Positions 12,424 through 25,800 of a stretch of DNA of 64,000 nucleotides are shown piece after piece (the stretch's first letter is position 1; every line of letters starts with the position of its first letter). The stretch covers positions 26,209 through 90,208 of the forward strand of contig CAXKVR010000473.1 of NCBI GenBank assembly GCA_964058845.1, read 5' to 3'. Origin of the DNA: Carex sylvatica. Lineage: Eukaryota; Streptophyta; Magnoliopsida; Poales; Cyperaceae. The translations under genes and the position numbers were made by a program. The notes below the pieces were generated by a model, which saw only the letters and a program-made list of their open reading frames with translations, ran no database searches and was not told the origin of the DNA.

Positions 12424-12639
12424 AGTCGTTAGTCATGCAGAGTTCGCATCGTCTGCATTAACTCGAACTCAAAAGATAAGCATCTCGATTGTCTGACTTT
12501 AAACGAAATCCGAACACAGTTTATAATTTAAGGGTCCTTTAACATTAGTATGAATCGAATTTCTACGAATTTTAAAGCAGATTGAACTGTCCATAAACAT
12601 TAACTCATCAGATTTTTTTTTAGTTAATGCGGAAGATAC

Positions 12640-12827
12640 GAATTCAGTCATGCGCCTCCTCTGAGATATATTATTTTTTGCGTGACCAACATGCACGGTG
12701 CCTACTCAGGAATAGCGTAGTGGGCCAGTATTATTTGTGCTTTGTGATTCATACAGAACGTGATTAAACGGTTGAGATTTAAAAAAAAAACACTCAGAGT
12801 TTGAGATATCTCAGAGGATGTGAATTC
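12640..12827. mobile_element. Diverged relative of the 12244 MITE
   Basis: It carries CCTCTGAGATATATTATTTTTTGCGTGAC at left and TGAGATATCTCAGAGGATGTGAATTC at right, the same TIR sequence as the element 220 bp upstream. It is more diverged and has no clear TSD. Confidence 0.6.
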
Positions 12828-13534
12828 TTATTTGCAGAGGTAGACGGATTTCAACTGTTCAGATTTATCATATAAAATTAATACGATATATTTTAAAGTT
12901 GAGTTCAAAAAAGAGTTGAAAAACTTAGGAATACCCTAGTTCTACTCAAGTCTGATTATAAAATCTTAAAGGAAATCATATCTTTTCTTATGAGTATTGG
13001 ATTCACATCAGTGTTGTAAAAACGTCTGTTTAAATCGATTAATCGATTAATTAGTCATTAGCGTAATCAAACTGTTAGAGATTTTTTCAATTAATTAACC
13101 TATTATTTTTAATTAATTACTTAACGGTATCATGTCTATCCAATGACTACATTCTGTTATTTACAACATTGATTCACATAAATGCAAGACCAATAACATG
13201 ATAGCACCAACCACTCGTGATATGGAAATCCTCTTCAAAATATAAAGGATTCTGATAACAATCCCCGCAGCTTTATCCCCGCAAAAAACTCCGCACAAAC
13301 TGCCAAAAAAATCATGGGGGGTCGCTCCACCATTAATAAGCGTTTAGAAAAATGTTAGTATTTAACTTTAAGCATCAAAGTATTTATTTTGAATTTGCAA
13401 AGTATTAATTTATCTGTCATTATCTCTATTTATGAAAGAATAAATCAATCTATAAGTTGTCCCCGCACAAAATTTTCTTTTTTTTTTGAATCGTCCCCGC
13501 ACAAATAGGGACCATTAAATAACAATCATCTCAC

Positions 13535-13925
13535 CCAATGATAAATATTTCTCAGACATAATGATAAATATTTTATGTTACATGGATAAATACTTCTCAG
13601 ACATAATTGCAACTTTCAGTAAAACATAATGGATAAATACTTCTTAGACATAATGACAACTTTCAGTAAAACATCAATAATAAATATTTCTCAGACATGA
13701 TGATAAATACTTTAGGTTACATGGATAAATACTTCTCAGAATCAATGATAAATACTTGTCAGAAATAATGATAAATACTTGTCAGAAACAATGATAAATA
13801 TTTTTTTGAACTTTGTTCTTCAACTTGTTAATAAGTAATGTTTAATCAAATCAAAGTATTATCATGTTAGAGGCAACGATAAATACTTCTCAGACATTGT
13901 GATAAATATTTTCTTAAACATCAAT
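13535..13925. repeat. GATAAATACTTCTCAGACATA repeat array
   Basis: The unit (AT)GATAAATACTTCTCAGACA recurs about ten times with variable spacing and substitutions. It is a degenerate minisatellite without coding potential. Confidence 0.7.
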
Positions 13926-13940
13926 AAACATATAATCATT

Positions 13941-14095
13941 TATTAGCGGAGATTGTTATTAGATGACAGCATTTAATGCAGAGATTGTTATTAAAGGACA
14001 GTATAATTAATTCGGAGATTGTTATTAGAGGACATCATAATTAATGCGGAGATTGTTATTAAATGACAGTCTAATTTAATGCAGTGATAAATGAA
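13941..14095. repeat. GGAGATTGTTATTA(G/A)A(T/G)GACA repeat array
   Basis: Four successive units of the type TTAATGCGGAGATTGTTATTAAATGACAG, 30-39 bp each. They directly follow the previous array. The phrase GATAACAATCCCCGCA upstream (near 13254) is its approximate reverse complement. Confidence 0.7.
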
Positions 14096-14737
14096 AATTA
14101 TTAGTAGAATAAATGGAGGGATAAATGGTAGTTAATAAAATTAATATTGAGAGAAAGAGTGCGGAGAAAAAGGGAAGACAGGAGTGAGGAGATTTGTATA
14201 ATTATTCAAATATAAATACAATATAATATTTAAACATTTTTCCTTCCTTGTCCATTTCAATGTTGTCACTCTGCTTGCACAGCCTTGGATTTGCAATTGA
14301 TGTACGCAGGAGCTTTTTGAGAAAAAAAAAGGAAATTATTTACCCAGAGAAAATAGCGAAAGAAGAGTAGTAGTTGCTACTTTGCTTGTAGAGTATTGAA
14401 ATTTTGACAGCAACTCGTCCAGAAATAATGCCCGGTGGCAGTATTCCTGATTCCTGATCTACAAACTGTAGAGACTGCTGCATTTTGATACCTTTTTTTC
14501 TTTTTTTTTCTTTTCTGGCAACTGCGTAGCTATCATCTCTTCTTTTGGTCAAGTAACTAAAAAAATGATGTTTTAATTTTAAAGAGTAAACAGTGGACCT
14601 GAACGTATATGGGCTGGATAGTAAGAATGTAGAACCGCATGGCTTGATCACTAATTTAAATCGTATAAGACAATTTTATATTTGAGTTTGAATCGGATCG
14701 TTCGTTTTAAATAGTACGAATCTTAATTTTGCCATCA

Positions 14738-14955
14738 GGTATGTTTGGTTGCAAAATAAGAATAGTTAGAATAGCCAAATCGAAAATAGTTATTATTTGT
14801 TTTATTGGAATAGCTAAATCTCAAAACTCTACTAATAACATGTTCTAATAAGACAAAAAAAATTGAATTAACTATTATAGTTATTTTAAACCAATCAAAC
14901 ACCGAATAGTCTAATCCCAATAATAACCTATTCTCAATCTAATCAAACACATCCT
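14738..14955. mobile_element. MITE with TGTTTGGTT-type termini
   Basis: The left end GGTATGTTTGGTTGCAAAAT, followed by AAGAATAGTTAG, is mirrored by ATTCTCAATCTAATCAAACACATCC at right. Complementary A/T-rich arms lie between (ATTATTTGTTTTATTGG and CCAATAATAACC). Confidence 0.55.
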
Positions 14956-15025
14956 TACTGTATTAATTTGTCCGCAAATTCCAATTAGATCTGAATAAAT
15001 TTATCAGTTTGATTTTTGAAGAAGA

Positions 15026-15431
15026 GGAGGAATCCACCTACAACATTTGAAAGTTACAATATCTTAAAACAATTTGGTTTTGCAATTTTTAAAGTCCAAA
15101 TAATCGATCCAAACTGTTAAGCATGATCTATATATTAAAATGTGCTTGCAGATCAAATTTTATATTTTTATTTATTTATTTTTATTATTTATTAAGTATT
15201 TTATAAAATTGCTGTTTTTAGATAATTTTGGACACTGCAAAACAACAGTTTTGTAAAATACTTAATAAATAGTAAAAAAATTCAAAAGAAAATGTAAAAT
15301 TTGATCTTCAAGCATATTTTAATATAAATATCATGTTGAATGGTTTGGATCGACTATATGAATTTTGAAAATTGCAAAATTAAATTGTTATAAAATATTG
15401 TAACTTTCAAATGTTACAAGTGGATCCCTTC
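15026..15431. repeat. Palindromic foldback element, about 400 bp
   Basis: The arm AGGAATCCACCTACAACATT is mirrored by AATGTTACAAGTGGATCCCT. Inside, GTCCAAATAATCGATCC, ATATTAAAATGTGCTTG and TTATTAAGTATTTTATAAAA each have a complementary partner. The element folds as one long hairpin. Confidence 0.75.
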
Positions 15432-15954
15432 TCTTTGAAAAATCCAAACTTTAAGTTAACGCAGAGGACGAATCCATATCCTGTTATAGAATGAAAATTT
15501 AAATTAATTAATTAAACTAACAATTAAAATTTACAACTAATTAAAAAATAGTTAATTAAATAAGAGACTAAAAATTTCAGTTAATTAGAAAGATAAATAA
15601 AATTATATAAAGTTGTTATTCAGGTTATTAAATTAAACTTTGCAAATAAGATTTTCATAAAATGAAATACATAATTTTGTGACATATTAGAAGGAGAAAT
15701 TGTTATAAAAATAACAGGGTTATTAAAAATTTGATAAGTTATAATTTAATTTCATAATTTACCACGACTAACGGTTCGAAAGATTCGTACAAACTTATAA
15801 ACACAAACCCCGTTTAATTAATTTAGTTTAAAACCTTCCTTGTTAATTGTTTTATTCCATTTGAATTTTGGAATTATCTCAACCATGCGGACTGTTCTGC
15901 ACGAATCTCAAAGCACCACCCTCTTTTTAAAATCCCTCCCTTCCTCTCCTTCCT

Positions 15955-16060
15955 TCCCTGCCGCTGGGCCGCCCCTTTGAAATCCCTTGTCGCATAAAAA
16001 TGCCTGAGACACTTATATTGGGCCTGGACCTTATTTGGGCCTTATTTGGGCCCAGGAAAT
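15955..16060 (+). promoter_or_regulatory. Candidate SKI2 promoter, site II motifs
   Basis: TGGGCC/TGGGCCY motifs occur four times (about 15964, 16018, 16035 and 16046). They lie 850-930 bp upstream of the SKI2 start codon and just ahead of a pyrimidine-rich leader. TGGGCY site II elements, bound by TCP factors, are typical of plant housekeeping promoters. No TATA box is evident. Confidence 0.45.
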
Positions 16061-16069
16061 TGAGACGCT

Positions 16070-16895
16070 ACGGTTTTAGGTAAACACTTCTGACGCTCTG
16101 TAACGCTTCTCTCTCAGCTCTCACTTGGCGACATTGCCTTCTCTTTGGGGAAAGCTCCTCCTTACCCCTACTCTGAAGAGTCACCGCGCCAACCTCGACA
16201 CAAAATCCGAGATACAGGAAAAATGTTCACTGGCAGCTCTCCCTAATCTCTCTCTTTCCCTTCACCCTCGACATACGCGGTTCCTTTTCGCCTCCCTCCA
16301 TCAGAGGTGTATTTCTCTTTTTGACCTCGAGTTTACTTCTTTCGTCTGACTAAAAGATTTTAGATGATCTCAACCAGCACTTGCGATTTCATTGTGGAAT
16401 TCAATTTAAATTCGTGCTAGAAGTTTTTTACTCAAGTGTGAAAATGTCAGTTAAATTTTGTATATTCTTTAGTAATTTTTGCACCATGCACTTCCTTTTG
16501 AGCTCAAAATTCGATAAACACAACTGCTTTTTGTAGCTTTAAATGCAAATAGCTCATATTGGTGTGATAAACGACCTGTTCTGGGGAAGATTTTTTATTT
16601 TTTATTATTCCATAGTTTATTTTGTGATGTTGCCAGGTTTATATGGCTGATTAGGTTTCTTGTAGCTGCATTATGGACTTTTTTCCTAAACCTTTACGTT
16701 TTACCACAGGTATAAGCGGCACACATGATTTTTCTAATTTTCCAGGGCATATATGATGAGGTTTCCCACGTCAACAAAAAAATGTTCTATTGTATATTTA
16801 GGTCACCTTCCTTTTTTATTTTATGTTATTTATTTATCCTGAATGGTTGGTTCTGCATCTGTTACTCTGTTTAGCTAAGGAGGCCGAATCAAAAT
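16070..16895 (+). other. Probable SKI2 5' untranslated leader with intron
   Basis: A CT-rich block at about 16085-16340 looks like a transcribed leader. The T-rich stretch after it, ending in acceptor-like TTTAGCTAAG just before the ATG at 16896, looks like a leader intron. The 74-codon frame at 16125-16349 within it would be an upstream ORF if transcribed. Exact boundaries cannot be fixed without transcripts. Confidence 0.4.
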
Positions 16896-19800
16896 ATGGA
16901 GAAGATAAAGTGTTGCAATGAGGAAATCTCCTTTAATGTCGGTTTGTGTGGGCACAGTGGCCATCTTCGTCTCCAGCCTTTCTCTTCCTCCTCGACCTCA
17001 TGTCTACCTGATTTCGTCCTTCCACCGGCATTCCCTCAAGAAACAACTGAAAGTGTGAGAGAATACCTGGAGGAAAACTATCTTACACCTGAGCTAAACC
17101 ATCTCGAACCCCACTCGTCAGGCAAGTTGTGGGATTTCGAGTGGTTTGAAAAGGCCGACATCCCCTTGGAGCCATCTGCTTCCCGCCATGTAATTGCTCC
17201 CTCCTGGGATCTTCCTTTTCGCCGCTCTAGCTCCAATTGGAAACCTACTTCCATTCAGGTGCCTTTTTTTGGGCTTCACGTGTTTTCTTTTATCGCCAAG
17301 TCATGAGCTGATTTATATGTTATAGATACAACTAGGGGTGTTCATTGGGTCCAGTTTATTCGGTTTTTCAACAGAACTGAAAAAGTTCGGATTAAATGGT
17401 TTGTTTTTTCGGTTTAAATGGATCAGTTTGGTTGAACTTTTGAATTACTTTGGTTTTTATATTTGGTTTGGTTAGATTTTTCAAAACTGAAAAGACCGAA
17501 CCGACCAAACTCTATATGGTTAAGATCCATTCTTTGGTTTTTGGACTTCAAATGAAGAAAAATGTTGGTTTGGATATTTTAGGACATCTACATATTTTGT
17601 ATGGAATTGAACAATGTGTGTAATGTCAACAACTAATATATATTCATATTTATTTCTATGATTATTAAATGTTTTGTGTCTTTATTGAGTTTGGACATTA
17701 TAAAATTTAATCTCTTATTTTGGTTCAACCAAACAAACCGAAATTTACTTTGGTCATTTTCGTTCGGTTGTCATTTGGTTGACAAGTTTTAATTCGGTTG
17801 GTTCAGTTATATTTTTTCAAACCGAATAAAATTTTGATTTGACTATTTTAATTCAGTTTTAACCGAACTGATCCAATGAACACCCCTAGATACAAGTGGA
17901 AGGGCTAATGGAAGGAGCGCAAGAAGACGTGGGGGGTCTGAATAAAATGCCGGGACCCGCGAAGGATTTTGTACGAGGGAGCCTCAACAACCGCCCCTTC
18001 CGCCCTGGTGGTCTCCAATCCTCCAACCTCCCGGGTCACAATGACCCGCAGAACAGTGACAAAGGCTCTCTGCATGCCGATTGGGTCAGAGAGTTTATCC
18101 GTCCCGTCAGTGGTGGCAGCCCACTCCCTCAGACTGTCCCTCCTACTTTTCGGAAAGGACTCCAATTGGGCCCTCTCAAGGTAGCTTCTGTTTTTCCCGT
18201 CATTTCTTGTAAATTTTGATTTATCCTCTCATTTCTTGCTGTGCTCATTTGCCCTCTTGACATGACCTTTGTTCCATTTAGGAGTATCCATGTAGTCGGA
18301 AGTGTTCTAGCGAGATCTCTGTTGGTGATGAGGTGGCCGTGAGATCTACTAATGAAAATTTGGTTAGTTTGTAGTTTCGTACACATAGAATTTGTTAACT
18401 ACGGTTTTCTTATTTCCCTTTTGGAGCATGTGTAGTCGCCGAATTTCATTAATTATTATGGCATGAATAACCATGCAATTGATTTCTTCATGTAAAGAGC
18501 ATGTACAGTCCCTTACAAGTTATAAGCCAAAAATTATTTCTAGTGTATATTCATTTTGTTCCTGACCATGCCAAAATTTAGTAATGCAGCCTCTTCTACA
18601 CGTAACAGTATGACTTTTTGTTAGAAAATGCCATAACATACATGGAAATTAAATTACAGAGTGCATTATGATTTGGTTACTGAATCACTGACCCCATCAT
18701 AAATTTGCCACTCAGGATATACCTAAGAGCAGCTATGCTGCTGAAAACTGCTTTTGAATTTGCCACTTCATCATAAATTTTTTTAATTTTGACAATGTTG
18801 ACAATCTTCAATAATAATGTTTAAATTTAAAATCGAACATTATGAACATTATGGGCCTGTGTAACACAGCCTGTCCCAAGCCAGGATAAAGGAGGAGGGT
18901 TGTAATAGGTGTGGCGTGCCAACATAAAATACAGCCCTTTCATGGAAATGAAACCCACATGAATCTCCGGTTGGGTTTCATTTCTAGTCTACTCCAACTT
19001 GTTTGGGACTAAAGGCTTTGTTGTTGTATCATGTCCATAAAATGTGATGAGATTTGGTGACTCCAAATTTCACTGGTCTGAAATTATCGGTCCTTGATGG
19101 ATCACCAAACAATACTTAAAGTGCATGAAATTTGATTGCTAGGCTATCTATATGCTCAATAACATACCTATAAATTTACATTTCACTTTTTAATTTAATT
19201 TTATTTAAAAAATAATAATAATAGTCAAGATTGTCAAAATTACCATTGTCAAGTGATCCTTAGTGAAAGAGTTTACACATTTGCAGTTAGCTCAACCTCT
19301 CTCTATACATTTACAAAAAGACAGATTCCTTTCAGGAGAAGTTCTCTGTGCGTTTTGATGATTTATTCAAGAAGGCCTTTGAAGATGATAATACCATCAC
19401 CGATGAAGCTTCTCAAGAAGAAATAACTGTTGAACAAATAAATGCCGATGCTACTGATGCCTTCACTGAGATAGAAGTACAAGGAGAAGTCAGTGTTGAA
19501 CAAATAGAAGTTAATGATGAGAAGTCAAGCAAAGGTGACAAAAGTTTAGGTGTGAGGCAATAGTGTGCTTATTTGACATTTATTTTATTGGAATTGGGTT
19601 TTCTCTTTAATGTACAGATACTCAGACTGGGGCAACAACTGAAGTGGAAGCCGAGAGAGATGCTAAAGACCATATCCTGGAAACACAAGCATCCTTGGAT
19701 CAGATTTTGCTAATGCAGCCACCCGAAAATTCCGGAAAAGTTGGAAAACCGGTAGATGGAACTAAGACTAAGGAGGCTGAGGTATTATTTATATTTTAAA

Positions 19801-22800
19801 TTTTATCTAACTAGAGGTCAGTATCTTTTTCTTTGTAACTTTTGGTGCTCTTATCATGTCCATTTGCAGGCTTGGGCTCTTGCTGGTGGCAATGAAGAGA
19901 TTATCAACCGATTTTATGAGCTTGTACCAGATATGGCAATTGACTTTCCTTTTGAGCTGGATAAGTTCCAGAAAGAGGTATTTTTCTGAGTAATACTTGG
20001 TGGTATATTTGTTAAGTTTATACTGGAAGTAACTTGTTTTCATCTCTTCTGACACTGGATAAAGGCTATATATTACCTTGAGAAGGGCGAGTCAGTTTTT
20101 GTGGCTGCTCATACTTCAGCTGGAAAGACCGTTATCGCAGAGTATGCTTTTGCATTGTCGTCCAAGGTGTAGTTTTGCCTCATGTCATTCCTAATTCCAA
20201 AATTTTGTTAATAGTTATACTTTTGGCTAAATTGGTATTTTTAATTTCTTGTTCTCATGTTTGCTACCATTTTCCATGCTTGTATAAGGATTTTTAAATA
20301 ACTATTATGAAAAAGACTTGCATTTTTGTAACTAGGAAGATACATCAGATGGAAACTTACATGGAATTCCCTTTTTTTGTTTTTGTTTTCCTAAGCATTC
20401 CCTTTAACCTGTACTTCTTGGATACAACCTATTGCAGTATTTTCCTGAGCTCCACAGATTTTTTTGGAACCAATTTTATTTTAAGTTGGCAAATAATCAA
20501 TAATCAACATGTGTCTAACCAGATGCTTTGTACCTCAATGATACAGCACTGCACAAGGGCCATCTACACCGCTCCTATAAAAACAATAAGCAACCAGAAA
20601 TATAGGGACTTTTGTGGAAAGTTTGACGTAGGCCTTCTCACTGGAGACGTTAGCATAAGGCCAGAAGCAAGCTGCCTTATTATGACTACTGAGATATTAC
20701 GGTCCATGCTGTATAGAGGTGCAGACATTATTCGTGACATTGAATGGGTACAAGAGTTCAATCTTATTATTATATCATCGGTGTTTTTTAATTTGGTACT
20801 GATACTAATTTCGAAAGGAGGGAAAGGAAGTAGTTTTATTGACCAAAACTTTTGTCTTGTCTTTTGGATAAACAGGTTATATTTGATGAAGTGCATTATG
20901 TAAATGATGCAGAAAGAGGGGTGGTTTGGGAAGAAGTTATCATCATGCTTCCCAAACACATTAATATTGTTCTCCTTTCGGCAACGGTATGTTACTACCT
21001 TTGCTCCCAATTTATTCTAACAATTCTTTAGAGATCCATATACTGGAAATTGCTTTCTTTTGACATTATAAACTCTAGTTTCTAAAATCAAGCTGAAAAG
21101 TTTCAAAAATAAGATCATATTGACATAACAGCACTTCTAATACTTACCTATTCCATTTTTGAGTAATTGCTGGCCCATTAAAGGTTTTAAATAGGCTCTT
21201 TGATGCAAAGTTTTAACTTCTTTAGTGATCAGTAGAATGGGCACCAATTATCATTATTTCCATTTGTATGAGATATATATCATATATCTTAATCATAATG
21301 ACTGCATCCTGAATGCGAGAGTTTTAGTTTGAAGTTCTTGAGAAAATTGTCAACGACTCTCTAGATGCACACTGTCAAAGGATCTTGTTCCAATCCTGGT
21401 TCTATATATCCCATCTTATTTTGGGATTTTGCAAAAAGCACCCCGATCGTAATTTCTGCCAAAATACCTTGATTAATCGTAGTAACAAATGGCCCCAAAC
21501 AATGGTGCATACTGTCGAACCATTGGGGGGGGGGGGGTATTATTTGGTTATCCGAGGATAATGCGATTGTGAATGTGGATATAATTTGTGTTTGGGATCT
21601 GCAAATAATCAGATTATCCTGATTGAGTAGTAGACCCGCGTTAAGAGAATGCGGATTGAAAACTGTTCAGAAATTTGGTGACATTACCAGTTCTTTACGA
21701 TATCCTTTTTTAGAGCAAAAAGGAATTACTAATGCTACAGCTCCTATTTGTTGGAGTAAAAAAAAACAAGTACACAAGTCATATTGGAGCCTATGAGAAC
21801 ACCTTAAGACAAAAAAAATGTCCCTAACCGTGAAAAAAGCTACCCTTTTATATTTTTTGAATGACATTATGTGTAGTTACAAAATTCAATGCATTATTAG
21901 ATCATGTACCTGATTGGATATCCAGTTCTTACATTATCAGTTTAATATGCAAATTGTTTCTATATGGCACCTTATCTTCATTTGTGTTCATATCAGAGAA
22001 AGTAATATGGGTAAGAATAAAATACAACAATCATCCAAATCTGTATCTGCTCTGTTTTCACCCATAGGATTCGCAGGAAACCACGGATCTATCCTCAAGG
22101 ACCAAATTGAGTTGTCTTTTGAGGTTGATTTCTTAAAAAACAACCTTAAATATTAGATGCAATCTTGCAATCGATTGATTCTTAAAGATTAATCATCTGC
22201 TAGTATTTTTGTATTGAATGCCGAAACTTCTTGGTGGATGGAGTGCAGTGTGTGTGTGTTTTCTTTTCTTTTCCAGGTTCATATGTGCATTTTTATTAAC
22301 AAGGACAAGTATACTTGTCCAAAATTTGCAAAACTCTATTATCGCTTAAAAGTATAATCTTTTCCAAGAATAGTAAGATTATGTTGATCTTTTTTGCAAG
22401 AATAAACTTCTTAGAGTTGGGTGTCTATGAGTGTCTTTATAGTGCCCCCATAAATTATGCAGGTACCAAACACGGTAGAGTTTGCGGATTGGATTGGTCG
22501 GACTAAGCAGAAGAAGATCCGTGTTACTTCGTAAGTGCGTTTGACTATTGGTTTCTTTCTCATCATGTTCACATTATTTTCCAGGTGTGGTGATTGATCA
22601 TATTAAATTTAAATTAAAACAACAGAACTACTAAAAGACCAGTACCCCTAGAGCACTGCATCTTCTATTCAGGGGAACTATACACGATATGCCAACATGA
22701 TCAGTTTATTCTACAAGGGTATAGAGCAGCCAAAGAGGCTTATAAGAAGAAAAACTCTCCTAGCAGTACTGTTGGTGCCAAACCAAAAGCATCTCTGCCT

Positions 22801-25800
22801 ACAAATTCTGGCCGAGGAGGGGGAGTAGCAGGAGGGAGAGGTCATAAGCAGAAACAACAACAACAACAACTCCAACACCAACTCTCGAGTTCCTCAGGAC
22901 AGCCAAGCAGTGCGGGACCCAGGAGAGCATCCGAATCTTCTTCATGGTTGTTGCTTATCAATAAACTCTCCAAACAGTCCCAGTTGCCTGTATGATTCGT
23001 TCTATCTAAAGTTACATTTATTCTTTAGTACTGTCAACCTTGGTTTTCAGTTTGCTTGCAATGTCGGACTGGATGCCTGGTAACACTGTTCTAGTTCAAT
23101 TTTCAATGGAAATGTTGCAGGTTGTGATCTTTTGTTTCTCGAAGAATCGCTGTGATAAATCAGCTGACATGATGTACACAACTGACCTTACCAGCCACTC
23201 CGAGAAGAGTGAGATACGCTTGTTTTGTGATAAAGCCTTTTCACGCCTTAAAGGCTCTGATAGGGACCTTCCGCAGGTGATTTTCTCTTTCCTAAATACT
23301 GCCACCATACCAGCTAGTAAATATTGATGTTTTGGCATCAAACAGAATCGAGGCATGTCGCGTCAATGTGTGCTGTTTCTCCTCAGGTTATAAGAATTCA
23401 AGGCTTGCTGAAAAGAGGAATAGGAGTGCATCATGCCGGGCTCCTTCCTATTGTCAAGGAAGTTGTTGAGATGCTTTTTTGCCGTGGCGTTATCAAGGTT
23501 ACCTTTTGTACAATATTCTTTTTTTGACAAAAGTGGTATTTATCACCAGTTTCATTACGAAACAAAAGAGTTTATACATCATGAGTAAAAAGGAAATGCT
23601 AACATATAGTCAAGCGACATCTAATAGTCAAAAAACTATCACAGTAAGATAACAGTATCAGAATAACATCTAACAGCATAGACTAAAAATCATACTAACA
23701 TGACATGAAATAGTAATACTAAATGGAATCAGAAATGGCTATAACACTAGAAGAGGAGGCACTAACTGATGAAGAAGAAATACTAAGCAGAAGGCCAGCA
23801 GCACGATCAATAGCATCAGAAACTGCTCGGTCACTCAAATAATCAGTTAAGGCCAACCCGTCTAAACCAAGACCAGGGTTCTCGTCGGAAACCAGCATGG
23901 AGCTGTCCTAGTCCTGTGTGTCCGTGTTGGATAATACTATCAGAGGGCCTATCTGAGGCAAAGAAGAAACATCAAAAGGCATAATCAAAGATAATTTAAA
24001 ATAAGAATTATCTAATCGTGACTTACACCAAAATGTAGTTAAAGCAATAATAGAAGCAGCTACAGACCTAATAGAAGGTATAGGAGAATTTTGAAAACAA
24101 ACCTTATTTCGTGTTGACCATACAATCCAAAGAGTTGCAGCTCTAATCAATTCCACTAATAGTGAATTCTTTAATGGAATCCAATAATCAAAATACCAAA
24201 GATCAGAAACTTCAGTACAATTAAAATGAAAGTTGTTATGATTACCAATTCAAGTTCATAAAGAATAAATAAAAGGACAAGTAATAAAGAGGTGATCGAC
24301 AGTTTCTGGGGCACTATAGAAAACACAATCAATATTTCCATGCCAACTCCGTGATTGTAAATTGCATTTAGTAAGTATTTTATCTTGTCTAAGTAACCAA
24401 ACGAAAACCTTAATCTTAAGGGGAATCTTGGCCTTCCAAAGAGTAATGTAAATATTAGTTGGAACACCTCTAAAAGACAATCATTTATAAAGAGGATTTA
24501 TAGTAAAAAGACCAGATGAATTTCATCTCCATAATATTCGGTTAGGACATGATGAGTCTAATGAATAAGAAGAGAAAAGTCATAAAAGTTGTAACCATTC
24601 AGAAAAAATAATATCAGTTAATTGCCTATTAAATTGGAATGATAAAGGAAAAGTAGTAAACACATCGGCTACAGTGATGTTAGGGTTAGAAATAATTCTA
24701 AAAAGATTAAGAAAAACACAATATAAAGCACAATTGTCAGTACCATGCCAACGACCAAAAAGATGTATTGGAACCATCGCCTACAACTCTATCAATACCC
24801 ATATCAAATATTTGAGTAAGATCTAAAATACTAGACCAAAAAAATGAAAAACTATTAGAATCTAAACCATTGAAGTCATATTTGACAATAAGAATTGATT
24901 TTCACTTTCCTTCAACAGATGGATCTTTAAAACGAAATCACCATTTAGCTAAGAGAGAAATATTCATGTAATTAAGGTTTAAAACACCTAAGCCCCCATG
25001 ATTCTTAGGCAAACAAACATTTGACCACTTAATGAGATTATATCTCTTCCTTCCAGTAGCACCATTAGACTAAAGAAATCGTTTTCTAATTATATCAATT
25101 TTATTTCTAATAGTGACAGGCATTCTATAAATTGATAACCAATGCAAGGGCATATATGTCAAAACAGAATTTAATAACGTAACCCTACCTCCAAGAGATA
25201 ATAGAGAACCTTTCCAAGTTTGTAACTTTTTTTCTATTTTTTCAACCAAAAGAAACCAATTAGAAACAACCAACTTCTTCCAATGTAAAGGAACCCCTAA
25301 ATATGTAATTGACAAAGTACTCATTCTACAATTTAATTGTCTAGCTAAAAGAGTAGCTTCTTGAGTTGATAAATTAAGGGGAATAAGTTCACTTTTATCA
25401 AAGTTAATCTTCAAACCAGACAAATTTTCAAAACCTAATAAAAGAAATTTCAGATGTTCAACCATCAGGGAATTAACCTCCAAAAATAATAAAGTATCAT
25501 CGGCAAAGTGTAAATTCAAAATCTTAATATTAGTACCTAATCCAGATATCAAGCCAGCCGACTGAGCCTTACTTAAAATCTTATTAAGAGCATCAGCAGC
25601 TAGATCGAAAAGAAGAGGGGATAAAGGATTCCCTTGCCTAAGACCCTGTTTACAATGGAAATAATCACCTAACTCTCCATTAAACGAAATACAAGTCCTT
25701 CCACTACGTAAGATATCACCAATCCAATTAATAAAGAGATTACCAAAACTCCTAGCAGCTAATGTCTCAAGCAAAAAATCCCAATTAACCTTATCAAATG

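Noticed and set aside
13535..14095. Regularly spaced short repeats resembling a CRISPR array
   Set aside because: Units are degenerate, spacers are not unique, no cas genes are present and the DNA is from a plant nucleus.
14340..14651. 103-codon minus-strand frame with Lys-rich stretch
   Set aside because: The sequence is low-complexity and has no family match. It is surrounded by repeats without promoter or splice signals.
17905..18386. Minus-strand open frames opposite SKI2 exons 2-3
   Set aside because: They mirror a conserved coding exon on the plus strand; the real frame matches SKI2.
20564..21010. 148-codon minus-strand frame
   Set aside because: It is the antisense of SKI2 exons 8-9 (helicase motifs Ia to III). 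It is not a separate gene.
21519..21538. Poly-G run near the middle of SKI2 intron 10
   Set aside because: It is a simple homopolymer with no flanking structure. I considered it as a possible quadruplex but see no functional context.
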